DNA of 64,000 bases from positions 525 to 64,524 of the forward strand of contig NZ_RZNJ01000003.1 of assembly GCF_003994485.1 (NCBI RefSeq), in the 5' to 3' direction. A model generated the notes under the pieces. That model was given only the letters and a program-made list of their open reading frames with translations. It ran no database searches and was not told the origin of the DNA. Shown here one piece after another: positions 54,536 to 62,627 of the stretch (within the stretch, counting starts at the first letter, position 1; each line of letters begins with the position of its first letter). The position numbers were made by a program, and so were the translations under genes. This DNA comes from Arsenicitalea aurantiaca (lineage in GTDB: Bacteria > Pseudomonadota > Alphaproteobacteria > Rhizobiales > Devosiaceae).

Positions 54536-57313
54536 CTAGCGCCAGCGGCCGTACCAGTCGGACGCCGCCGCCTCCACTTCACCCCGCATCGCCGCAATGT
54601 CGTCGGTCAGCCGCTCGAAGCTCGGATAATGGGTGAGCCCCGCCAGCAATTCGCGGAAGGCGGGCGTCCAGCCGGCGTCCTTGAGCGGATCGACCAGCGC
54701 GGCGCTCATGATCTGAAGCACGGCCGAGTATTGCCGGTAGATTTCGGCGAGACGCATGCCCTCGGCCAGCAGTCCCGTCTCTCCCATGCGCGTGAGGACG
54801 ACGGCAGGTGGCGCCTGCGGCGCATCGATCGTCGCCCCGGCCACGAGCTGCCCCGACTGGGCGATGAATTCAAGATCGACGAGCCCGCCCGAAGCAAGCT
54901 TCAGATCGAAAGCGTGGCGCTGCGGACGCTCCTTGGTCATCAGGGCACGCATCTCGAGGACGTCGGCGATTGCCTTGCCGGCATCGCGCGGAGCGGCCAG
55001 CGTTTCGGCGATTACCCCGTCGATCGCGGCATCGAGCCCCGCCTCCGCCATCACCACCCGCGCGCGGCTGAGCGCCAGATGCTCCCAGGTCCAGGCATTG
55101 TCCTTGTGGTAGGCGGAAAAGCCCGCAAGGCTGGTGGCGAGCGGCCCGGCATTGCCCGAAGGCCGAAGCCGCATGTCGGCCTCGTAGAGCACGCCTTCGG
55201 CGGTCGGCGCGGTGATCGCGGCCACGAGGCGCTGCGTCAGCCTCGTGAAATATTGCGGAGGCGACAGGGGCCGCTCCCCATCCGACTCCTCGGTGCCCGC
55301 CGGAACGTCGTAGAGCATGATGAAGTCGAGGTCCGACGTCGCCGTCATTTCGCGGCTTGCCATCTTCCCGAAGCCGAGCAGCGCCGCCCGCGCCCCGTCG
55401 ATATCGCCATGACGTTTGCGGAACTCGCGACGGACCGCGGAGAAGAGCCGCTGCAGCAGGGTTTCGGCCAGCGTGGTGAACTGTTCCCCGGCCCGCTCGG
55501 GCGTCACATTCCCGGTCAGCAGCCCCGTTGCGATCAGGAATTTCTGTTCCTGCCCGATGATCCGGGCCCGGTCGATCATCTCCTGATAGTCGGCGCCATC
55601 GTCGAGCATGAAGGCATCGATCTTGCCGATCAGCGCCTCGCGCATCGAGACGTCCCCTGCAAAGGCAGGATCGATCAGCGCGTCCATCACATGGGCGCGG
55701 TCGATAACGGACTCGGCGATGCGCGGCGCCGATGCCATCAGCGAAACGAGGAGCGAGCGTAGGTGCTCGTGATTGCGCAGGAGCGCAAACAGCTGCACGC
55801 CGGCCGGCAGGCGGGAAAGGAAATTGTCGAAGCGCATCAGCGCATCGTCGGCATTTCCAGCTGCCGCGATGGTGGTCAGGAGCGCGGGTAGGAGTTCGGT
55901 CAAATGGGCGCGCGCTGCGGCGGCACGGGTCGCGGCATACCCTCCATAGTGCCATTTGCGCACGGTGGCCGAAACCTTGGCCGGGTCGGCAAATCCCATC
56001 GCCGAGAGCGTCTCGAGCGTACCCGGATCATCGTCGCTGCCGGTGAAGACGAGGTTGCCCTCCCCCGAGCCGAGGCTTTCCCCTTCGGCAAAAAGCTCGG
56101 CGTAATAGCTCTGGATCTGATTCAAGGCGTCGACGTAACGGCTTTCGAACGCTTGCAGATCGGGCTCGCCGAGGAGTGCGGCAATGACCGCGATCTCATC
56201 TTCGGTCTCGGGCATGGAATGGGTCTGGGCATCCTCGCGCATCTGGAGCCGGTTCTCGACGGCGCGCAGGAACCAGTAGGTCTCGGTGAGCTCGCGCGCG
56301 GCCGTCTCCGTGATCCAGTTGGCCCCGGCCAATGCGGCCAACGCGGCGCAGGTCGGTCGGACCCGCAGGGCCGGATCGCGCCCGCCGGCGATCAATTGCT
56401 GGGTCTGGGTGAAGAACTCGATCTCGCGGATCCCGCCTCGCCCGAGCTTCACATTGTGCCCGGCGACCCGAGCCGCACCGACATTCTTGGCGATGTTGAT
56501 CTGGCGCTTCATCGCCTGGATATCGGCGATGGTCGCGAAGTCGAGATGGCGCCGCCACACATAGGGTGCAAGTTCGGCGAGGAAGGCCTCGCCCACCGCC
56601 TTGTCGCCCGCGCAGGGCCGAGCCTTGATCCAGGCGGCCCGCTCCCAGTTCTGGCCGCGGCTCTCATAGTAGGCAAGCGCGGCGTCAAAGGAGATGGCGA
56701 GCGGGGTCGAGCCCGGATCAGGGCGCAACCGCAGATCGGTGCGGAAAACATAGCCGTCCGCGTCGCGCTCCTGCATCAGGGCCGCGAGCCGCTGGACGAT
56801 CCGGGTGTAGCTGCGCGTCGCCTCGGCCCCGTCCACGAGCGCATGCCGCGCCGGGTCGAAGAAGGCGACGATGTCGATATCGGAGGAGTAGTTCAGTTCG
56901 CGCCCGCCATGCTTGCCCAGCGCGAAGAGCGCGAGGCCCGAATTGTCGACCTGCGTTTCTGGCTTCAGCACGCCCTTGTCGACGGCGCGCCGTACGAGAA
57001 AAGCGAGCCCCGCGTCGAGTGCAGCATCGGCGAGATCGGAAAGCGCCTCGGTTGCCCGCTCGGTGGTCCACCGGCCGCTCGTCTCGGCAATGGCGACCAG
57101 CAATGCGGCTCGTCCCTTGGCAAGGCGCAGCGCGCGCGCCACCTCAGCTTCGGTCTGGGCCTCGCGCCCCGCACCGGCCGTAACCTTGAGGATCGCGGAA
57201 AAGGCTGCATCCGGCTCCGCCTGGGGTTCGTCTGCGAGCCATTCGCCATGGGTCACGGCAAGGCCGGCGAGATAGGGGGAAGCGGACAGAAGCGTTTCGA
57301 GAGGGACGGTCAT
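54536..57313 (-). CDS. glnE: Bifunctional glutamine-synthetase adenylyltransferase/deadenylylase
   Basis: Attaches AMP to, or removes it from, glutamine synthetase according to PII and glutamine. 925 residues, slightly shorter than E. coli. Two nucleotidyltransferase modules: FALGKHGGRELNYSSDIDIV (about 130-150, removal half) and LGFGKMASREMTATSDLDFI (about 645-665, addition half), each with the G-x-G and S-D-x-D catalytic pattern, plus the PII-signal-transducer and helical linkers. It is 38 nt downstream of the histidine kinase on the same strand, so it is probably the last gene of the degP-regulator-kinase unit or close to it. Confidence 0.95.
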   Translation of the reverse strand: MTVPLETLLSASPYLAGLAVTHGEWLADEPQAEPDAAFSAILKVTAGAGREAQTEAEVARALRLAKGRAALLVAIAETSGRWTTERATEALSDLADAALDAGLAFLVRRAVDKGVLKPETQVDNSGLALFALGKHGGRELNYSSDIDIVAFFDPARHALVDGAEATRSYTRIVQRLAALMQERDADGYVFRTDLRLRPDPGSTPLAISFDAALAYYESRGQNWERAAWIKARPCAGDKAVGEAFLAELAPYVWRRHLDFATIADIQAMKRQINIAKNVGAARVAGHNVKLGRGGIREIEFFTQTQQLIAGGRDPALRVRPTCAALAALAGANWITETAARELTETYWFLRAVENRLQMREDAQTHSMPETEDEIAVIAALLGEPDLQAFESRYVDALNQIQSYYAELFAEGESLGSGEGNLVFTGSDDDPGTLETLSAMGFADPAKVSATVRKWHYGGYAATRAAAARAHLTELLPALLTTIAAAGNADDALMRFDNFLSRLPAGVQLFALLRNHEHLRSLLVSLMASAPRIAESVIDRAHVMDALIDPAFAGDVSMREALIGKIDAFMLDDGADYQEMIDRARIIGQEQKFLIATGLLTGNVTPERAGEQFTTLAETLLQRLFSAVRREFRKRHGDIDGARAALLGFGKMASREMTATSDLDFIMLYDVPAGTEESDGERPLSPPQYFTRLTQRLVAAITAPTAEGVLYEADMRLRPSGNAGPLATSLAGFSAYHKDNAWTWEHLALSRARVVMAEAGLDAAIDGVIAETLAAPRDAGKAIADVLEMRALMTKERPQRHAFDLKLASGGLVDLEFIAQSGQLVAGATIDAPQAPPAVVLTRMGETGLLAEGMRLAEIYRQYSAVLQIMSAALVDPLKDAGWTPAFRELLAGLTHYPSFERLTDDIAAMRGEVEAAASDWYGRWR

Positions 57314-57351
57314 CGGTCCGGCATAGCCCCGCCCGGCGCGGCCGGCAAGCC

Positions 57352-58767
57352 TTAGGCCTGAGCGGGCCGCGTTTCGGTCTGGGGCAGGTCCATGACGGCA
57401 CGCACGCCTGGGCCGTTATCCTCGATGCGGAAGCTGCCGCGATGAAGCCGCGCCACCGCCGCGACGAGCGAGAGCCCGAGACCGGACCCCGCATCGGTGC
57501 GGCTGCGCTCGAGCCTCACGAAGCGTTCGATCACGCGTTCCCGATCATCCTCCGGAATTCCCGGCCCGTTGTCGCTGACGGTCAGCAGCACCCGGCCGTT
57601 CTCGGGCCGAAGCCCCACGATGATCCGCCCGGGCCGGCCCTCGGGGGGCATGCCGTATTTGAGGGCATTCTCGACGAGATTGACCAGCGCCTGCCCGATC
57701 AGTTCCCGGTTTCCGCGCAGCACGATGCCCGGCGTCACCGCCGCCTCGATCACCATGCCTTCGTCCTCGGCGAGGGGGCCGTAGAGCTCGGCGACATCGG
57801 CAACGATTGCGCTCACGTCCACGTCGGCGAATGCGCCGGAGGGTGCGCCGGCCTCGGCCCGCGCGATCATCAAGAGGGCGTTGAAGGTGCGGATCAGCTT
57901 GTCGCTCTCGGCGATCGTGGTTTCGAGCGCCTCGCGCTGCGTCTCGGGTTCGCCGCCGCTCCGCAGCGCCGCCTCGGCCTTGTTACGCATGCGGGTGAGC
58001 GGGGTCTTCAGGTCATGGGCGACGTTGTCGGTCACCTCCTTCAGCCCCTGCATCAGCCCCTCGATGCGATCGAGCATGGCGTTGAGGCTCGTTGCGAGCG
58101 CATCGAACTCGTCGTTCCGCCGCGTCACGGGCACGCGCTCGGAAAGGTTGCCGGACATGATCTGGCTCGAGGTCGAGTTGATCGCATCGATCCTCTTCAA
58201 CACCCGGATCGAGGTGAAGACGCCGGCAAAGATCGCCGCCACGATGATGCCGACGACGCCCCAGAGAAAGCCCTGGAAGATGATCGCAGTGAACCCGCGA
58301 CGCTCCACGACGTCCCGTCCGACGACCAGCAGCAGCCCGCTGTCGAGCACGAGCGAACGCACGAGCGCCGTCCCTTGCGGCGCATCCCCACCCCCATCGA
58401 AAGGGCGCTGCCGCGCGTAGTTGAAGCTGTAGCCGCCGGGCACCTGCAGGATCAGCGGGGGAAAGTCATCGACGTTGCCAACGATCATCATGCCCGTGGG
58501 GTCGCCCAGATAGTAGATCCCCGGCCCCGGCAACCGGGAGAGGCGCTCGACAGCGCGCACGACTTCCGTAATGCCGCGCACCCGGTCGATGTTTTGGATC
58601 TGACGCACCTCCCGCTCGATGTCGGCTGCCTGCTGGCGCTGGATCTGGATGGAGGACTGGAAGGTAATGAAGGCCAGCAGCAGGACCGAAAAGACCGCAA
58701 AGATCAGGACAAAAGTCGCCGTCAGCCTGACGGTGCTCGTGCGCCAGATCTGGACCAGCCTATTCAC
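57352..58767 (-). CDS. Envelope-type sensor histidine kinase (HAMP-HisKA)
   Basis: 471 residues. There are two membrane segments (about 14-36 and 160-185), a periplasmic domain of about 120 residues between them, a HAMP linker (190-240) and HisKA with H251 in NVAHDLKTPLTRMRNK. The ATPase domain has LVENALKYG, SDNGPGIPEDDRERVIERFVR and GSGLGLSLVAAVARLH. The start overlaps the response regulator's end by eight bases. Downstream of degP and upstream of glnE, it fits a system that senses envelope or protein-folding stress, but that is inference. Confidence 0.92.
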   Translation of the reverse strand: MNRLVQIWRTSTVRLTATFVLIFAVFSVLLLAFITFQSSIQIQRQQAADIEREVRQIQNIDRVRGITEVVRAVERLSRLPGPGIYYLGDPTGMMIVGNVDDFPPLILQVPGGYSFNYARQRPFDGGGDAPQGTALVRSLVLDSGLLLVVGRDVVERRGFTAIIFQGFLWGVVGIIVAAIFAGVFTSIRVLKRIDAINSTSSQIMSGNLSERVPVTRRNDEFDALATSLNAMLDRIEGLMQGLKEVTDNVAHDLKTPLTRMRNKAEAALRSGGEPETQREALETTIAESDKLIRTFNALLMIARAEAGAPSGAFADVDVSAIVADVAELYGPLAEDEGMVIEAAVTPGIVLRGNRELIGQALVNLVENALKYGMPPEGRPGRIIVGLRPENGRVLLTVSDNGPGIPEDDRERVIERFVRLERSRTDAGSGLGLSLVAAVARLHRGSFRIEDNGPGVRAVMDLPQTETRPAQA

Positions 58768-59431
58768 GGATCATGTATCCCGCGCCCCGGATCGTATGCA
58801 GCAGCGGCTGGGCGTGCCCCTTGTCGATCTTGCCGCGAAGCCGCGACATGTGCACGTCGATCACGTTCGTCTGGGGGTCGAAATGATAGTCCCAGACATT
58901 CTCGAGCAGCATGGTACGCGTCACCACCTTGCCGGCATTCTTCATGAGGTATTCGAGGAGGCGGAACTCGCGCGGCTGCAGGAGGATCACCTCCCCTGCC
59001 CGCTCCACCTTGCGGCTCAGCCGGTCCAGAGAAAGGTCCCCGACCTCATATCTGGTCGCGGCCTCCGCCGGGCTCGAGCGGCGCGCCAGCACCTCGATCC
59101 GCGCGAGGAGCTCGGTGAACGCATAAGGCTTGACGAGATAGTCGTCACCGCCGGCCCGCAGGCCCGTCACCCGGTCGTCCACTTCCCCGAGGGCCGAAAG
59201 AATGAGGACCGGCGTCTGGTCGTCCTCGGCCCTCAGCGTTTCGACGATCGAGAGCCCATCCCGTCGCGGCAGCATGCGATCGACGACCAGCACGTCGTAA
59301 TCCATGCCCGAGGCCATGGCGTAGCCCGTCTCGCCATCGCTGGCATGGTGGGTGACGTGTCCGGCCTCGTCGAGGGCCTGGATCAGGTACTGGGCGGCTT
59401 CCCTGTCATCCTCGATCAGAAGGATCTTCAT
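58760..59431 (-). CDS. OmpR/PhoB-family response regulator
   Basis: 223 residues. Receiver domain with E7, D8 and D9, phospho-acceptor D51 (LVVDRMLP), T79-type switch and K101-type Lys in LVKPY. C-terminal winged helix (about 128-221) with LLQPREFRLLEYLMKNAGKVVTR and NVIDVHMSRLRGKIDKG (DNA-contacting helix). It is translated with the following kinase, whose start lies inside its 3' end. No terminator is clear between degP and this gene, only palindromes. Confidence 0.94.
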   Translation of the reverse strand: MKILLIEDDREAAQYLIQALDEAGHVTHHASDGETGYAMASGMDYDVLVVDRMLPRRDGLSIVETLRAEDDQTPVLILSALGEVDDRVTGLRAGGDDYLVKPYAFTELLARIEVLARRSSPAEAATRYEVGDLSLDRLSRKVERAGEVILLQPREFRLLEYLMKNAGKVVTRTMLLENVWDYHFDPQTNVIDVHMSRLRGKIDKGHAQPLLHTIRGAGYMIRE

Positions 59432-59464
59432 CCAAGGGGCTCCGGACGGGGTCTGGCGGGTCCC

Positions 59465-59484
59465 ATTCCGGCACAGGCGGGGAT
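59465..59484. repeat. Degenerate palindrome copy
   Basis: ATTCCGGC, four bases and GCGGGGAT resemble the perfect copy at 59550-59569 (ATTCCCGC/GCGGGAAT), with substitutions in both arms. It belongs to the same class of short dispersed palindrome. Confidence 0.4.
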
Positions 59485-59549
59485 CCGTATGGGGCTGGCG
59501 GCCGGGCGCGTCGGGGGAAACGCGAAATGACCGGCCGCAGTCCTAGCGG

Positions 59550-59569
59550 ATTCCCGCCTGCGCGGGAAT
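59550..59569. repeat. Short dispersed palindrome (ATTCCCGC/GCGGGAAT)
   Basis: A perfect 8-4-8 inverted repeat. This sequence class recurs in intergenic regions of many alphaproteobacterial chromosomes (general knowledge). Confidence 0.6.
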
Positions 59570-59589
59570 GGCGCCCGAAGGGGCGGGCC

Positions 59590-59613
59590 GCCCCGGGGAT
59601 TGCTCCCCGGGGC
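59590..59613. repeat. GC-rich hairpin after degP (GCCCCGGGGA/TCCCCGGGGC)
   Basis: A perfect 10-4-10 inverted repeat 12 nt past the degP stop. No T-run follows in either direction, so termination is unlikely; it may stabilise the 3' end of the degP message and separate levels of degP from those of the regulator downstream. Confidence 0.65.
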
Positions 59614-59624
59614 AGGACGTCTGC

Positions 59625-61202
59625 TTACTGGGCCGACTCTTCGAGGGGCAGGCCGATGAAGCGGATATTGTCGTTGCGGCTGGTCTTGATCAGCACCGTG
59701 CCGCGGTCGCTGTCGCGGACGCCCTGGATGGCGGCCTCGAACTCGGCAGCGGTCGACACCGGGGTGTTGTCCACTTCGAGGATCACGTCACCGACGGCAA
59801 GCCCGCGCGATGCGGCGATGCTGGCTGCATCCACGTCCTGGATCAGGACGCCTTCGTCATCGGCATTGGGCACCACGGTGACCCCGATGCTCGACGGCGT
59901 GGGCTCGTCGGGCTGCGCAGGCTCTTCGACTTCCGCGGGCGGGGTCGGGGCTGCGGTTTCCTCGAGGGTGTCGAGCGTCACGCGCAGCGTGTCCTCGCGC
60001 CCGTTGCGCCACAGGGTCAGTTCGACCTCGGTGTTGGGGCCCTTGGAGGCGATAGTCCGCGACAGGTCGAGCGCATTGCTGATCTGCTGGCCGTCGACGG
60101 CCGTGATCACGTCTCCCGAATTGATTCCGGCCCGTTCGGCCGGACCGCCTTCGGCAGGCTCGGTCACGAGCGCACCGCGGGCATTGGGCAGGCCGAGACT
60201 GTTGGCGAGGTCGGTGTTCACGTCCTGGATCGACACGCCGAGGAACCCGCGGGTCACCTCGCCATTCTCGATCAGCTGGCCAACGATCTGCTGGACGGTG
60301 TTGGCGGGGATCGCGAACGCGATGCCCACATTTCCGCCATTGGGCGAATAGATCGCAGTATTCACGCCCACCACTTCGCCACGCAGGTTGAAGGTCGGGC
60401 CGCCCGAATTGCCGGTGTTGACCGCGGCGTCGATCTGCAGGAAATCGCCATAGGACGAGCCGCCGATGTCACGGCCGCGAGCAGAAACGATGCCGACGGT
60501 CACGGTGCCACCGAGGCCGAAGGGATTGCCGACCGCCATCACCCAGTCGCCGACGCGGGTTTCGTCGCTGGCGAAGGTGACGAAGGGCAAATCCTCGACG
60601 CCGTCGACCTTCAAGACGGCCAGATCGGTCCGCTCGTCGGTGCCCACGATCTCGGCGACGCGCTCGTCACCGTTCTCGAAGACGACCGTCACGCGGGTGG
60701 CATCGGACACCACGTGGTTGTTGGTCACGAAATAGCCGTCCGCCGAGATCGCGAAGCCGGAGCCGGCTGCCATGAAGCGGCGCGGCGTGCGCTGCTGGGG
60801 CTCGTTGCCGCGATTGCCGAAGCCGTCATTGAAACGGTCGAAGAAATCGCGGAAGGGATGGTTCTCCGGCAGGTCGGGGAAATCGAAGTTGAACCCGCCG
60901 CCGCCGCCGCCACCGCCGCCCCGGCGCTGCAGCGAAGGCGCGCGCTGCTCGGATTCGACGACGATCGACACGACCGCAGGCTGCACGGCCTCGACGAGGT
61001 CCGCAAAGCTCGCGGGCTCAGCGATCTGGGGCACCTGGATCTGCGCAGCCGGGGTAAACTGGGGCGCGTTGATCTGGGTCTGTGCTGTCGCGATCTGGCT
61101 GGTGGTGGCCATGAAGGTGGCACCTCCGCCGACGCCGGCGAGAATCGCAAGGGCCGAAGCCCCGATCCAGCGGCGGGCGCGAGAGAGGAAAGTCGAGCGC
61201 AT
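59625..61202 (-). CDS. degP: Periplasmic serine protease DegP/HtrA
   Basis: 525 residues from ATG 61202, with AAGGAG seven bases upstream (an ideal site). Signal peptide, then a Gly-rich loop with ten successive Gly residues (about 95-103), the trypsin-fold protease with triad H163 (TNNHVVSD), D193 (RTDLAVLK) and S267 (NTGNSGGP), and two PDZ domains (about 300-385 and 435-515). It degrades or refolds damaged periplasmic proteins. It is upstream of a two-component system, as in other Hyphomicrobiales. Confidence 0.94.
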   Translation of the reverse strand: MRSTFLSRARRWIGASALAILAGVGGGATFMATTSQIATAQTQINAPQFTPAAQIQVPQIAEPASFADLVEAVQPAVVSIVVESEQRAPSLQRRGGGGGGGGGFNFDFPDLPENHPFRDFFDRFNDGFGNRGNEPQQRTPRRFMAAGSGFAISADGYFVTNNHVVSDATRVTVVFENGDERVAEIVGTDERTDLAVLKVDGVEDLPFVTFASDETRVGDWVMAVGNPFGLGGTVTVGIVSARGRDIGGSSYGDFLQIDAAVNTGNSGGPTFNLRGEVVGVNTAIYSPNGGNVGIAFAIPANTVQQIVGQLIENGEVTRGFLGVSIQDVNTDLANSLGLPNARGALVTEPAEGGPAERAGINSGDVITAVDGQQISNALDLSRTIASKGPNTEVELTLWRNGREDTLRVTLDTLEETAAPTPPAEVEEPAQPDEPTPSSIGVTVVPNADDEGVLIQDVDAASIAASRGLAVGDVILEVDNTPVSTAAEFEAAIQGVRDSDRGTVLIKTSRNDNIRFIGLPLEESAQ

Positions 61203-61301
61203 TGTGGTCTCCTTGACGGCTCTCAACAGTAAGTGCCTCCTATATGGACCCCCGCGCCTTTCCTTGAAGTGACGCCAACATTAAACCTTGGTAATCCAGC
61301 C

Positions 61302-62060
61302 TCAGCCGAAGATCGCCCCGCGCAGGAGGTCGAGTCCCACGATCGTAACGACGATCTTGAAACCGATCCGGAACGCCCTGTCCGGCACGCGCATCAGCAG
61401 CATGCCGCCGAGCGCCGTGCCCCCGAGGCCGGCGAGAATCATCGCAAGGACCAGCGGCACGAAGTCGGCGAAGGCAAATCCGATGGCGATGAAGACGATG
61501 ACCTTGAAGGTGTTCTGCAGCGTCATCGCCGCGGCCTGGGTCGCCACCAGCTGGCGACGGTCCGCAAGTCCGCGGAAGAACATTGCGATCAGCGGACCCA
61601 CCGCGCCGACCAGCATGCTCAGCGCCGAGATCACCGCGCCGCCCACCACCAGCGTCTTGCGGCCGTGAAGGTCGAGCTTGGGCTGGGGCAGCCAGGTCGT
61701 CACGATGATGAAGAGGCCGATCGCCATGGCAAAGATGGTCTCGGGGAGCATGGCAACGAACTGCCCGCCGACCACCGTACCCACGGCCGCCCCGATGCCG
61801 AGCCAGAACACCAGCCGCCACTGCACGTGGGGAAACTGCAGCGCCACCCGACCGGCATTGGAGCCGAGCTGCACTGCGCCGAGCACCGGCACGACGATTG
61901 ATGGGGGAAAGACGAGCGCCAGCGCGGCCAGCATCAGCATGCCGCCGCCAAGGCTGAACGTCGCCGTCAGCATGGAGGTGAAGAAGCTGACCACCATCAG
62001 CATCAGCGCCACGGTGGCCGAGACGCCCTCGGGCAGGAAGGATGTGAGATCGAAAGGCAC
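61302..62060 (-). CDS. TauE/SafE family membrane transporter
   Basis: 252 residues with about seven or eight membrane helices. Family motif stretches: LGGGMLMLAALALVF, LGAVQLGSNAGRVAL in the N-half and GPLIAMFFRGLADRRQLVATQAAAM in the C-half (given as GPLIAMFFRG and QLVATQAAAM). These permeases are tied to sulfite, sulfonate or organosulfur export in some bacteria. Here it sits between ccmH and degP, so a link to thiol or cytochrome maturation is possible but unproven. Confidence 0.88.
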   Translation of the reverse strand: MPFDLTSFLPEGVSATVALMLMVVSFFTSMLTATFSLGGGMLMLAALALVFPPSIVVPVLGAVQLGSNAGRVALQFPHVQWRLVFWLGIGAAVGTVVGGQFVAMLPETIFAMAIGLFIIVTTWLPQPKLDLHGRKTLVVGGAVISALSMLVGAVGPLIAMFFRGLADRRQLVATQAAAMTLQNTFKVIVFIAIGFAFADFVPLVLAMILAGLGGTALGGMLLMRVPDRAFRIGFKIVVTIVGLDLLRGAIFG

Positions 62061-62135
62061 GGGCGGGACCGGTTGTTTTTCCCGTGTTAGCCCTCACCCC
62101 GCCTGTGAACAAGTCGAGGGCTCTAGCCAATAAGG

Positions 62136-62627
62136 CTAGGTCGCGCGATCCGAGGGCGTTTCGTTCCGCGCAAGGGCTGCGAGCGCGGCTTCTTCCTCGG
62201 CGCTGAGCGTCAGCCCTTCGGCCGCCGGGATCGGTTGAGCCTTCCGCCGCCTGATCCCGAAAAAGATCGCAACCCCGCCGGCGATCAGGATCAGCGGCGC
62301 CGCCGACCAAAGCAGGATGGTGTGCCAGCCGAGCACCGGGCGCAGCAGCACGAACTCGCCATAACGGTCGACGACGAATTGCAGGACCTGCGCGTCGCTG
62401 TCGCCCTCCACCAGCCGCTCGCGCACGAGCACACGCAGGTCCGAGGCGAGCGGGGCGTCGCTGTCGTCGATCGACTGGTTCTGGCACACGAGGCAGCGCA
62501 GATTGGTCGAGATCGACCGCGCGCGACTTTCGAGCACGGGATCATCGAGGATCTCGTCCGGATTGACCGCCAGGGCCGGACCGATGGCGAGCGTCAGCGC
62601 CAAGAGAAATGCGATGAGGCCCTTCAT
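62136..62627 (-). CDS. ccmH: Cytochrome c maturation protein CcmH (CycL)
   Basis: 163 residues. Signal peptide, then the redox motif LRCLVCQNQSIDDSDAPLA with both cysteines (C45 and C48) and a C-terminal membrane helix (about 103-125). It reduces apocytochrome disulfides and works with CcmF at the haem ligation step. The start overlaps the ccmF stop as ATGA. Confidence 0.95.
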   Translation of the reverse strand: MKGLIAFLLALTLAIGPALAVNPDEILDDPVLESRARSISTNLRCLVCQNQSIDDSDAPLASDLRVLVRERLVEGDSDAQVLQFVVDRYGEFVLLRPVLGWHTILLWSAAPLILIAGGVAIFFGIRRRKAQPIPAAEGLTLSAEEEAALAALARNETPSDRAT

